In this document: positions 13,057 to 23,670 of the stretch, one piece after another | How the letters are laid out: every line of letters starts with the position of its first letter | Position numbering within the stretch: position 1 is the first letter of the stretch | Assembly: GCA_039545295.1 (NCBI GenBank) | Contig: BCIK01000004.1 | Location: forward strand, 1,179,389-1,243,388 | Origin: Udeniomyces pyricola | Lineage: Eukaryota; Basidiomycota; Tremellomycetes; Cystofilobasidiales; Mrakiaceae | Direction: 5' to 3' | DNA: 64,000 nucleotides | Notes under the pieces: model-generated | Told to the model about the DNA's origin: nothing | The model's database searches: none | The model's input: the letters and a program-made list of their open reading frames with translations, nothing else | Program-made: the position numbers and the translations under genes

Positions 13057-15307
13057 CGCATCTGAGGCCATTCAACTTTGATCAGTCAACTCATCCTCCC
13101 CCCCCCACACCATCTCATTTTTCCTTCTCATCTTCCTTGTTCTTCTTTTTCCCTTTTCCTCTTGTGCATCTCGTCACTTCAGACCCCCTTCAACTTCCCC
13201 CGACCGTCATGTCGAAGGTTGCCGAAAAGTTCAACTACTCTGAATCGATGTTTGTGCGAATCCAACGACGGGCACCTAAGAACGTCCATCTCCTCAGGTT
13301 CGTGACAGTTGTTCTTTAATCCTTCAATTCTTTGTTTCTCTCTCTTTTCGTCAGGAGAGATTTCATAATGATTGGGATTATCGATGTGACATGAACGTGT
13401 TGTAATTGAAATTGACTTCCCCTTCACGTCCTCTCTACTCTTCTTGTTGGTCGGTTCCTCCTTTGGCTTCATTCAGCATCCAATACCGAATGCATCCCGA
13501 GATTTCGGTTCTTCCCTCTCGAGTGTTCTATGACGGCAGGCTCCAAGACGGTCCCAACATGGCGACCAAGACTGCTGCCGCCTGGCATAGCTCGCCTGCT
13601 TTCGCGCCGTACCGCTTCTTCAACGTCCAATCGCGCGAAGTCTCGGCGGGAAGCCACTCGCTCAAGAACCCAGTCGAGGCCGACGTCGTTCTTCGGCTCT
13701 ACCAGAGCCTCAAAGCTCAGTTCCCGGGCGTCGATTTCGATTATCGAGTCGGTATCGTTACTATGTACAAAGAGCAGCGGTTCGAACTCGTTCGCAAGTT
13801 TAGACAGTATTATGGACAATCTATCACGTCAACGGTAGAGTCAGTACTACCCCACTCATCGTCGATCTGTGCTGATGCGTTGGGTTTCGGGTGCGAGAGA
13901 AACTGACCTCGAGGGGTATGCGGTTTTATTGTATTTTCCCTTCTCACAATTTCGTGTTTGCATGACCGTCGCTCCTCTCAGCTTCAACACGGTCGATGGT
14001 TTCCAAGGTCAGGAGAAAGACATCATCATCCTCTCGTGTGTCCGAGCGAGTGCACCCGACTCCACTTCGGGCATTGGTTTCCTCAAGGACGCTCGCCGAA
14101 TGAATGTCGCCCTGACGCGAGCGAGGTCGTCGCTGTACATCATCGGACATGCACCAACGTTGCGCAACGGTGGTCATCAGTGGCAAGGAATCGTTGAGGA
14201 CGCGGATCGAAGAGGGGCGTTGATTGAGGTGAGTCCAGAGATCCGACCTTGTTTTGTCTTTTAGATTCTTGGAACGTCTTCGCTCGGATAGTGTTGGAAT
14301 GAGGGCAATCGAGAAGGCGAGAGTTGAGAAGGCTATACAACTGACGCGCCTTGTGTCCTGTACCTTTGATAGTACCAACCCAACATTTTCACCCAATTAT
14401 CTGCCTCCAAACCCAATGGTTCCTCCGCCTCCAAGTCCACCGGCGTTGCCCGTCCTCCTTCTCCAAACGGCCTACCCCCACCGTTGCCTGCCCCTTCCTC
14501 CATCCTACCATCCAACGACGTCAACACATCAAAGAAGACCAAAAAGGACAACAAGGAACGAAAACGAGCGGCTTCACCTGTGCCTGACGACCTCGTCCCG
14601 CTCAAGCGATCAAAGTCAACGAGCGAGAAAGCGTCGACTAAGGGAAGAACGACGACTGATGATCGGGAGGGGAAGAACACCAGAAAGGAGGAGGAGGATG
14701 ATGTCGAAAGGTCTTCGTCGACGTCAAAGAGGAAGAGGGATGTAGAAGAGGGTGCCACCAAATCTTCTACTTCTTCCAAAGACAAACCTAAGGTGGACCG
14801 GACTCAAGCCAAAGCGAAGACGGCCGAGAAAGGTGGTCACGACTCAAAGTCGGGACCTCCACCTGCGGTGTTTATCAGTAAGAAACCTCCTCCACCCACG
14901 TTGGCAGGCAACTCGACGACGGCGGGATCGAAACCGTTGCCCCCAAAGAAAGCAGCGCCGAATCTGTTTGTGCCGACCAAGAAACCGAAGAGGGTGAGTT
15001 GATTGTCTACAGAACGGGTTTCTTGGTGTTATCACTTTTGTTCCGTTGGCTCGGATCGTCGACGTGTCTCGACCGAGATCTGGGGTGCTTTCCTTCGTTC
15101 TTCATGATGGATCTGATCACACCCCCTGGTCTTTCTTATCTGTTTTTTTTTCTTTTCTTTTTTCCTTGTCCTCCTCGTTCGCCCACTCCTCCATATGCTT
15201 TACCTCAGGACCCAACTTCCACCTCGTCTTCCAGCTCGGGAGGAGGAGGACTCTCCGCTCGCGCACGCATTGAAGCAGGGTTACCACTCAAAGGCCCTTC
15301 GCGATGA
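6490..15307 (+). CDS. SEN1: Sen1-family superfamily 1 RNA/DNA helicase (transcription termination)
   Basis: Nuclear helicase that ends non-coding Pol II transcription and removes R-loops. The N-terminal Sen1 domain starts MQSTSAVPYASSG with an HWFC block; exon 2 (from about 6842) continues with LEVPRSDLIRETATYLIT. The middle is long and helical (exons near 7200-11712). The helicase core shows motif I PPGTGKTSTI (12213), LKILICAPSNAAIDEV (12339), motif II IIDEAAQAVELSALIP (12891), GDPLQLPPTVMS (13184-13210), QYRMHPEIS (13485), VDGFQGQEKDIIILS (13990) and MNVALTRARSSLYIIG (14100). A basic, low-complexity Lys/Ser-rich tail (14480-15000), probably for nuclear import, ends LPLKGPSR at 15307. I count about 13 exons; the intron after 12976 contains a 36-base T run. 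The core helicase exons are very clear; a few early joins are approximate. Confidence 0.93.
13021..13056 (+). repeat. T36 homopolymer inside a SEN1 intron
   Basis: Thirty-six consecutive T residues lie in the intron that separates the DEAA Walker B exon from the GDPLQLPPT exon. The run is about 125 nt upstream of the acceptor near 13183, too far to be the normal polypyrimidine tract. Length may vary between isolates or be affected by assembly. Confidence 0.9.
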
Positions 15308-15937
15308 TAATAATGGAAACCCAGACCCAATCCTGAACTTTAAACTATCATCGCTTGCTCGTTCGATTCCTGTCTATCTCTTCTAGATTTGTTTGATTGA
15401 TCTTGTTTTCTCGTATCGTTCAGGTCGAAACCTCCCCTTCCCCATCTCCTCTTCACCCCCTTTCCTTCTTCTAAGTCCCCCCCCCCCCTTTTTTTTTCTT
15501 CTTACGTCCTTGCTTTACGTCAGCTTTTCCTCTGAATTTCTTCCTCATCAGCTCTTCTTCACCCTCCATATCTCACCTCATTCTATGCTCCCCCCCCCCC
15601 CATCCTCACCTTCCACCTCTCCACCAGCATTCATCATCAATCATCCTTCCATAAGGTTTTTTTTTATTATCATTATCATTGATCCCCCCAAAAAAAGCCC
15701 ATTTTGCATGCATCGTTCATCCTCCTTCACGTTCTTCCGTATTCGCTCCAGACATGCCAGACAAAACATGCCTACATACATACATCCATCCATACATACT
15801 TTCCATCCACGTACCCCAAACTCCGCATTCATCGTCAATATGATATATATACCCATATATCTCCCGTGCTTTTTTTTTTGTTCCTCTCTGACACGCAAAA
15901 GCCAGACCTTTTCTTGCATCCACCTGGTCATATCGAG

Positions 15938-15971
<34 letters not shown>

Positions 15972-16307
15972 ACCAAACCCCGCCCCAATTTGTGGAGCGG
16001 GTGGGAGGAGAGAAGGGGGGGGGGGGAGGGGATTGAGTGGGTTCGGTGATTGAGTGGGTTGGACCGACATCAGAATCCAGCGACTTCGAGAAGCGTCGCC
16101 AGCTAGGGTAGGTAGGTAGGTAAGTAGGTGGGTAGGACGTATCGACCCCGCCCGAGGATGCGATTCAGTTTGTTTTTGAAAAGCATGGAAAATATATGGG
16201 TTGGGAAGGGGGGAGGGATCGAGAGATAGCGAAAAAAAAAAAAAAAAAGAAGAAAAAAACCATAAGACCAGAAGGATCAGTGATCGAAACGAACCTCAAA
16301 AGCAGAC
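15308..16307. other. Convergent intergenic spacer SEN1 / M28 peptidase
   Basis: About 1 kb between two converging genes. The left part is pyrimidine-rich with C and T runs (15479-15500, 15590-15600), as expected for a 3' UTR. An A33 run lies at 15938-15970, followed at once by CACC. A G run is near 16016-16026, GTAG/GTAA repeats near 16108-16135, and a second A-rich stretch at 16231-16258. ORFs here are translated homopolymers; I see no gene. Confidence 0.6.
15938..15970 (+). repeat. A33 homopolymer downstream of SEN1
   Basis: Thirty-three consecutive A residues about 630 nt past the SEN1 stop, followed by CACC. It could be a nucleosome-excluding poly(dA:dT) element or a DNA-level relic; the sequence does not decide. 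Confidence 0.9.
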
Positions 16308-19236
16308 TCATCCCATTCCCATTCCAGTCCAGTAACCGACACGTCTTCTCTATACCCGCAGAACACCCTCCGACCCCCCCCCCCCCCTTTCAAAAGGAGG
16401 TCAGAGGCGTGCCCCTCCATGACGGAAACTCACCGAGACTTTCGTGATGGATTGCAATTGGGTAAAGTCATACCCGATGCGATCGGAGAGGTCGCCCGAG
16501 TTGTGGTACTTTGGGTCGATGATGGGCCCGTTACGCTCAAAGACCTGGTGTCGTTTTGGATGGATGGATGGATGTGCGTTTTTTTTTTTAGTTGGTTGGA
16601 TTGGAGAAGAAGGGAGGAATGAGGAGGGTTCGAAAGAAGGTGGAAGGAGGCGATGAGATAGTGGAAAAGAGTGAGTTGAATTTAGACATGATGACCGCTT
16701 AGATCCCTAATCTAGGCTTAGTTCCTTCCTCTCTCGTCAAACATCTCCGAATCCCCCTGTCTCCCCCTCATCCTCTTCCAGCGCATATCTCGAAAAAAAA
16801 AAAAAGAAGGAAAGAAAAAACAAGAAGAAGAAAAGGAACCCCAAGAAACCCACCTGAGTCGCCGGGAACCCAAACGCGACGAAACTCTGATGATCCGAAC
16901 AACACGCCTCCGTGGTGCCGACGACTAATTCCGGGGCGTACAACGTCGATACGTTGCCCATCAACCAACCGGCTTCGGCCAATCCGATGCTAGCTGGTAA
17001 GGCCAGTTGGAGAGGTTCGTTGGGATCGTGGTAGGCGAGCATGTCGGATTGAACGTGAAGGAGGACGGTCGTGTTGGCAGCGTGGAGTTTGCCTGTTTCA
17101 TTTATCGTTATTGTTATGTGTGGATAGATCCAGAGCAGAAGACGATACCAAACGAAATCATAGAGGAAAGAAGAAGGACAAAGGAAAAGAAGAAAAAGAA
17201 GAAAAAGAAGAAGAAGAATGTCACGATGAGCTCCAATTGTACACCAGAGGGATACCAACCTCAACGTTTCTCAGGCAAAGGAAAAAAAAAACGGAAGATG
17301 ATGAAGAAGTTGGTAGACAAAAGAGGACGAAACGACGTTTACGTACTGGCCAAAGAATGAGAGCCGAGAAGCCCTTGTTCTTCACCCGCGAAGAAGGCGA
17401 GGATCACCTGCTCAGAGCACATCAGATGACGAAAGAAGGAGGCGGCGAAAAAAAAAAGACAAACATAAAGCCCAGAGATGACAATGACTCGGATCAGATC
17501 ACGCTACAACCTACACATGTTACGCTTGTCTACTTGAGTGATCGATTCATTCTCACCACCGCAGGGTGAGGCACGGCTCTGGGGATGGACTAACGAACCT
17601 TGCGTTTGAACTGAACATTGTTCTGGCCGATCGCTCGGGCGATGGCAAGGATTGAAGCAGATCCCGAACCGTCATCATCGGCACCAGGCGCGCGGGTGAA
17701 GCCAAAGCTTCCTCGTGACTTGGTAAGTAAAAGAATACGAAACAATACCAAAGAAGATCGCAAAAAGAAAAGGGGGTTTCGCCAGAAAAAAAAAAGCAGG
17801 TAGAAAGGGTTCAGTTCCGAGCTATCTCAAGAAACCAAGCAGGTCATTGTTCCTTTCCTTCTCAAGGATCCCTTCCATTCGTCCACTCACATCATAGTGA
17901 CCCGAGAAAAGAACCAATTCCTCATCCTCCTCATCTATGCTCTCTACTCGCTTCACGACCGGATACTCGCAAACGACGTTGGGCGCAAAGCCCGGCAAGA
18001 ACCGCATGTAATGGCAAATGGCGCCCGTGTCTTCGACTTGACCTTTAAGCCACTCTGCCGCCTTGAGCGTGTCAGGATGAAAAGAGTGGCGAGAGATGAG
18101 TGGAGACGAAGGGTCTTCACCGGAGAGGTAGCGAACGTCCGACTCGATGGAAGAGAGGGAAAGAGTAGAAGTGATCTTGTCGATCTTGGGAGAGAACTTG
18201 AGGTGAGTCGTGCTGGATTCATTGATGGATGCCGTCAGGGACAAGACGGAGGTCAAAATGGCATCAGTGTGTGTTTCGAGAGGCCAAATGTCGATCAAAA
18301 AGGAGGGAAGGAAGAAAATGACTAGAAAGACTGGTGTCAAGCCGTCGTCGGTTGACGATGCAGATGGACGATGACGCACATGTTTGCAATGTAATCCACT
18401 CTTTCCTGTGGAACGCCGCCAACCGCCGATGCCGGCGCGCCCTGTCCTGGGATAACGACGGGAACGAACGCTCGAGGGAGTAGCGTGTCGAGCACGGGCA
18501 GAATGTCGGGATGGACAAAAGCGATGAAAGACCGATCGGAGCGAGAGACAACATCGAACTCGTACGTCCTCGGGCGGGCAGGTTGATCGCTTGGGCGACG
18601 GTTTCCCGAGGAGGAGAAGATGGTTTGAGAGATAGAGCCGAGGAAGTTGGACGCCTGATCAAACTGAGTGGACGTCTCGGATGAAGCGAAGGAAGAGAGG
18701 AGCTGAAGGGTGTCGGGATGGGTGACCCGATTGCGGATGAGCGTGATGGCATCCTCGACGAGTGTCGTTGTCTCGTTGGTGTCGGCTTCCAGTTGGGTGC
18801 CTCGCTCTTGCTGATCGTCGTACCCGGAGTGGCCAATCCAGACCAAGACTCCCTCTTGATCGTCCAGGTCTGGCCTCTTGATGCCTACCTTTGGGAAAGC
18901 AACGCTCGAGCCGAGATGGCTCAAGGCCTCCGTGGCGGGGTGGTGAGCAAGGGAGCCGCTCGCGGCGTCGATGGCGTTGAGACAGATATCCGAAAGGGAA
19001 TAGATGAGTTGAGGATATCTTGCGTCGCCAAAGATGCCGTGATAGATGGCGTCAGCACACTCTGGGTGGGAAGAGAAGAGATGACTGGGCGGTGGGGAGG
19101 AAAGATGGGGGTCTGGATGGACGGTCCAGAGATGGGGATGCCGATGGCCGGGGTTGCTTGTGGCGACAGTAGTAGTAGGCAGGCTCGAAGGACGAGCAGC
19201 GGCAAGGAGGGGAAGCAGGAGTAAGGGGTAGAGCAT
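16308..19236 (-). CDS. Secreted M28-family zinc metallo-aminopeptidase
   Basis: Probable secreted exopeptidase releasing N-terminal amino acids. It starts at 19236 with a signal-peptide-like MLYPLLLLPLLAAARP, then a propeptide-like region of about 280 residues. The M28 catalytic set is seen exon by exon: GHYDVSG (near 17895), TRAPGADDDGSGSASILAIA (near 17640-17690, metal-bridging Asp), FFAGEEQGLLGSHSLA (near 17350-17400, catalytic and metal-binding Glu pair), DMLAYHDP (near 17030), and PKYHNSGDLSDRIGYDF (near 16450-16530, last zinc His). The last exon is uncertain: a donor follows TKVS near 16434, and one acceptor gives a 13-residue tail ending at 16308. The join between the first long exon (ending near 18360) and the SVLSLTASINESS exon (near 18240) also did not close with canonical signals. 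Family is certain, ends less so. Confidence 0.85.
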
Positions 19237-19851
19237 CGGTCGAGATGAGGGTTGGGATGGATGGGTTGATGGGTGTGGATGTGGATGTGGGATATGATGG
19301 GAGGATAACCGATAGAAGCAGGGAATCGAAGCGACAAGTAACCCGTTGGTCGTCGCACGGTGCCATCGGCTCTGGCCGAGAATGGATCCTATGAATATAT
19401 ATATATATATGCTTTATCCCGGTATTTTCTTAGCTTACCATCATGATCATCCTAAGGACGGTCTCCATCTGATCTGACGCGACTGGTATGAAGAGCTGCT
19501 TCAGTGGACAAGCCATGAGTTGATGCCAATATTGGTGAGACCCAAAGTGACTATCACTCTAGAATTTATATGTGGATGATAATCCAAGTTAATCCTAGTG
19601 TCAGGCTGATCGATGAATGGATGACCTTGGATGACCCTATCCCAGTTGAACGTATATCGATCTTCGACCACGTCCAGACCATTCCGGCTACTCGTGCTGT
19701 TCCCCTCGACCTACCATACACTAGCTCTCGCCAAGGCCAACACTTGCTCTCACCCACTCATCATCCGACCCATTCGCGTCCCCCTGTCCTCCACCACTCC
19801 TCCATCAATCCTCCCGCTCGCCCTTCTCGACATCTCCACACCTTCACCGCC
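19237..19851. promoter_or_regulatory. Divergent intergenic region, M28 peptidase / LEA-2-like membrane protein
   Basis: About 615 bp between two divergent start codons. It contains a TGGATG/TGTGGATG-rich stretch next to the peptidase start (19255-19300), a short AT dinucleotide run near 19396-19411, and a CT/CA-rich leader before the + strand ATG at 19852. A longer in-frame ORF begins at 19570, but its extra N terminus lacks the composition of the protein proper. Confidence 0.5.
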
Positions 19852-22242
19852 ATGCCCCCAAGACCGCACTCGTCCATCCCCCTTCGACCCTCCCAGGAGT
19901 TTGATCGAAACCTCATCCGTCCCGATCCCTCCTCCCACCGCGACTCTTCTTACACCCAGGCCTCTTGGGATCCTTCCACCGAGCACTTTGCTTCTCGATA
20001 CGACAGCTCCAGCCAACACAAACAATCTCACCCTCAGTCGGACAGGTACCGTGACTACCCTCCGAGTCCAAGCGGTCCCGACGCCTACGACAGCAACGAG
20101 TATGGTGGAGAGTACCTCGATCACGACTCGCACGATATCTATGCTGGTACGATTGGCTTGTTCTTTCATCGCGTAGCTATACGTAGCAACGCGTCAAATA
20201 CTTGAAAGGAGAGCTCGTTGGCCTGATGATGATCCCTCTTGCATCATGGCTATCTATGTATCCTAATTCGGTCATTCCCTCCTCCCTGCCTCCCTCCCCC
20301 CCCCCTCCTCCCCTTTCCCCCCTCTCCTCTCATCTGCACTCTCAGACTTCAACAATACCGGTCCACGCTACTCCAAAGCTCCGCTTGTTACTGGCGTCAC
20401 CAGTGAACATATCGCGCCGTCCATCCGAGGAGACAGGTTCGTGCGCAGACCGACTCTATATAGCCCTACGATGGCTGGCGAGAGGGCTAATTGGCTCTTG
20501 TCGTTACCCCTCTTTCAATCATCGTCCCAGATCAAGCAAGTCCTATCGGCCACTTTCGTCCATCGCACCCAGTGGAGGCAGCATCTATGGTGCTGGTCAA
20601 CCCATTCTCGGTCCGAATCACAAGGGCATGGGTTCTTCCCCGTCGTTGTACGGCGGTAAGGCCATGTCGGCCGCCCAAATGGAGGTCGCCGAACTCGTCA
20701 CGGTGCCCGTGCTTGGTGCAGAGTGCGTGTAAACGAAGGAAGCATCCCTCCCCTTTCCGTCCGAATCCGTGAGGAACTAGCTCATAGAATTGGTTTGGGG
20801 TTGAAGATTGGCTCACGCGACATGCTTTATCTTCGTTCATGCTATACTAGGTGGAAGAAATCCGAGCTCCACGACCTGTCGGCTGCGGGGCGAAGCGAGG
20901 CCAAGGCGATGGAGCGTCGGAGAAAGTGGAAGCGATTCACACGGGATGAAGACCGCAGGTGTTGGGGATGGAGTGTTAGACAAGTCATCGTTTGGGGTGT
21001 CTTTGGGTTCTGCATTGTGTATGTGACGTCCATGGGTCGGTTGGGGTCAAAGTATGGGAATCGTTTCAGCGACTGATGAATTGATGCTACGCCCCTCAAT
21101 CTTTGGCTTCCTTGCGGCCATACAGACTAGGGTTGACGCTTTATTTTGTGATGCCAAGGGTGAGTTGAAAGCCATCTATTCTTCTTTTGGGGGAATCGTA
21201 TTCATACTCATCCGCGTCTTGTTCCCGTTGATTCAGGTGCCCTCGCTGGCTTTCGCGTCTGATCAGGCATTTACGATGCCCGCAGGAGCGACGAATACGT
21301 CGGATTCCATCCTGTTCTACCGCACGCCGGCAAACTTTACTTTCCCAGCGGTATTGGCACTGCAAGGTGAGGGGTCTGAAAGTTGACATCTCGCTTCGTG
21401 GCGGCTTTTTTTTTTCTTTTCCTTTTGCTTATCTCTCAATGGACCAGGCCAAAACTTGACTGACACTCTTCTTGTCCATTCTTGTCCACCCTTTTCCTCC
21501 CTTCACCTCTGTCCTCGGCGACCAGCTGATACCAGTGGCGGCTACATCCCCATCAACATGAAATCCCTCTTTGTCGAGCTCTACGATCTGGACACTTACA
21601 AGCTGGTCGGTAACGGGACATGGTCTGGGAGTCTCGCGGCGAAATCCCTTTTGCCTATCAACGTGCCGGTGACGTTTTCGTATCAAGGGGTGAATGCATC
21701 GGATGCAACGTGTGAGTTTGAGTTCCTCGATGCTTTCCCAGCTTGATAGGACATGTTCGGCCGAGTCCCGTTTCACAAATTAAGCACGCCCACACATACG
21801 AACGCTCTCTCTTATCCGCTTTGGTCATCTCCATCCCCATCTCCATCTCTAGGGGTTGACTTTCGCGAGGCGTGTCAGACTATCTACGAAGGAACGGTCC
21901 GTCCGACCCTCAACATCCGAGTGACCATTTCCATGCTGATTGCTGGACTCGTCGGACGCCATTCAACGGCGACCCAGATCAACTCGATCGAATGCCCGTC
22001 AGTCCCTCGTTTCTTCGCCTTGTTCTTCTTCCTATCGTTCTTCTTGCCTACGTGTATTGTGAGATTCTACTGGGATCTTGATTTGGCCAAAAGCGTGACA
22101 AAAGCAGACTCAAACTCATCTGTTCTCTCTCTCTCCTCGCCCCTTTCCACCCCCCCCCCCCCCCCCCTTCTTTGTTCTCTTTATGGACTGGTTTTGGGTT
22201 CGAACTCTTTATAGGTACGAACTACCGGGTAACTCGGCTTGA
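19852..22242 (+). CDS. Single-pass membrane protein with LEA-2-like extracytoplasmic domain
   Basis: Not a named gene I can assign. Exon order by frame and splice sites: MPPRPHSSIPLRPSQEFD (19852), a Ser/Tyr/Pro/Asp-rich cytosolic segment, DFNNTGPRYSKAPLV (from 20346), SSKSYRPLSSIAPSGG (from about 20530), WKKSELHDLSAAGRSEAK (from 20851), then a membrane segment VIVWGVFGFCIVLGLTLYFV made by joining exons at about 21018 and 21127. The outer part carries AFTMPAGATNTSDSILFYR, GGYIPINMKSLFVELYDLD and REACQTIYEGTVRPTLNIRV, and ends YELPGNSA at 22242. The layout (basic stop-transfer, one helix, beta-rich domain of roughly 200 residues) resembles LEA-2-domain proteins such as yeast Tag1/Vac7 and TMEM106B. 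That family link is an inference from layout, not a residue match. Confidence 0.72.
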
Positions 22243-23670
22243 ATGAACTCTAAAACAAACCAAGACCAAACACGAGGGCCAGTTCGAAGAACCGACCCAG
22301 ATCGACCTGAGGCATACATGAGAGTTGTCTCGTTGCAGAGGCTAATGGTCGATTCCCCCCACGATCTCGTGCTCTCATACATGTCTTCTTTTTTTTTTTT
22401 TTTTTTCTTCCTACGTTGTTATGTTCTATTTTGGATCTTTCTTCCCTTCTTTGCATAGCGGACTTTGTGACTGGATATTTTCGTCTCTCATGATCCCTTC
22501 CTTTTCTCAGCTCCTTACGTCCTTGCCTTTCTACTTAGCTTCTCAGTTCTCCCTTTGATGGAGTGTGTGTGCTTTGCATGATGTTGACCCCTCCCACACC
22601 TGATGCAGCCGTCTGCTTCTTCGTCTTTCTTTTATGACGTAACGTTCTGCGACGGGCCGACATGCATTCCTTTCCACGTATGCATCATATATGCTTCGAG
22701 CAGCTGTTCTCTCAGTCAGTTATGTACTAGTTAGTTGACTGCCCTTTTTTTTTGTTACTCTTCCTTACTCTTACGATTTAATCGGACATTATCTTGTTTT
22801 TTGTTTTCTTGTGATGTATCTCTGTTTCTACTTTGCGTGCCATATGGGATGGGATGGTGATAGCATAGTGAGGTGACCGCTTTGGAAGAAGTGGCGATGT
22901 TTTGAGTGTGGGACGTATTTGATTTAATGGGTGGGTGAGTGGGACGTGACTGTTTTGATTTGTCAAAGCAAGCAAGGTGCGTCGAACCAAACACACCGCG
23001 GACAGATCGATCGACCGACGTGCCGGTTGCTGGTTGCTTGGAATACTTGTCTTGTGTTCTGTTCTGTTCTGTTCTCTTGTATATCATCCTATCGATCCCC
23101 TCTCCTCTGCACACTCCTTTTCCTCTCCCCCCCCTCTCTCTCTCTCTCTCTATTTGCTTTTTCTTCTCAGTCCTTTTCCTCTCTCGATCTCTCTCAGTCT
23201 CTTCTCCTCCCAGCTCTCCTCCATCCATCCGCCTCACGGTCGAGCTGACTCACACTCGCTTGACCTAATCGAGTTCCAACCTCGCTTCGCGTCCGATCAA
23301 TCAGCTTGATCGCGCCGGACGACACCACACTCTCTCATTTCACCGCCCAAAACACTCTCACCCACACACCCTCTTTCGTTTGATCCCACCACTCTCCCAC
23401 TTCACCCATCCCCCCCTTCCCCTTCCGTCTCCTCTCTCACACTCACTCTCTCTCCTCCTTCAATCTTCTTGCCGGCCGGCCCCAGCACCTGATCCTTCAC
23501 TCTCTCTCTCTCTCCCATCTTCTCCCTCATCGCTCTCGCTGTCGTCTTTCCCACAAAATCCACTCCTTTCATCAACACTTCTCCCTCCTCACCTTTACCT
23601 CAACACCAACACATCACTCCTCTTCCCTCCCTCCCCCCAAAAAAAAAAAGAGAACACGCCAACTGATCCC
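22243..23670. promoter_or_regulatory. Long upstream region and pyrimidine-rich leader of the MSB2-like gene
   Basis: A 1.4 kb gene-free stretch. The left half has short T runs (22390-22407, 22745-22754). From about 23085 to 23650 the + strand is strongly C/T-rich, with a (TC)n run at about 23135-23151, a TTCTG tandem near 23056-23075 and many CTCTC blocks, ending in a C run and an A10 tract just before the start codon. This is consistent with a long unstructured 5' leader for the downstream gene. ORFs in it are translated CT repeats. Confidence 0.55.

Noticed and set aside
15393..16049. 218-residue ORF after SEN1
   Set aside because: Built from C, T and A homopolymers in a 3' UTR-like spacer.
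19570..19851. Longer N terminus for the LEA-2-like protein
   Set aside because: The extension has no signal or conserved feature and lies in the likely 5' leader; the ATG at 19852 fits better.
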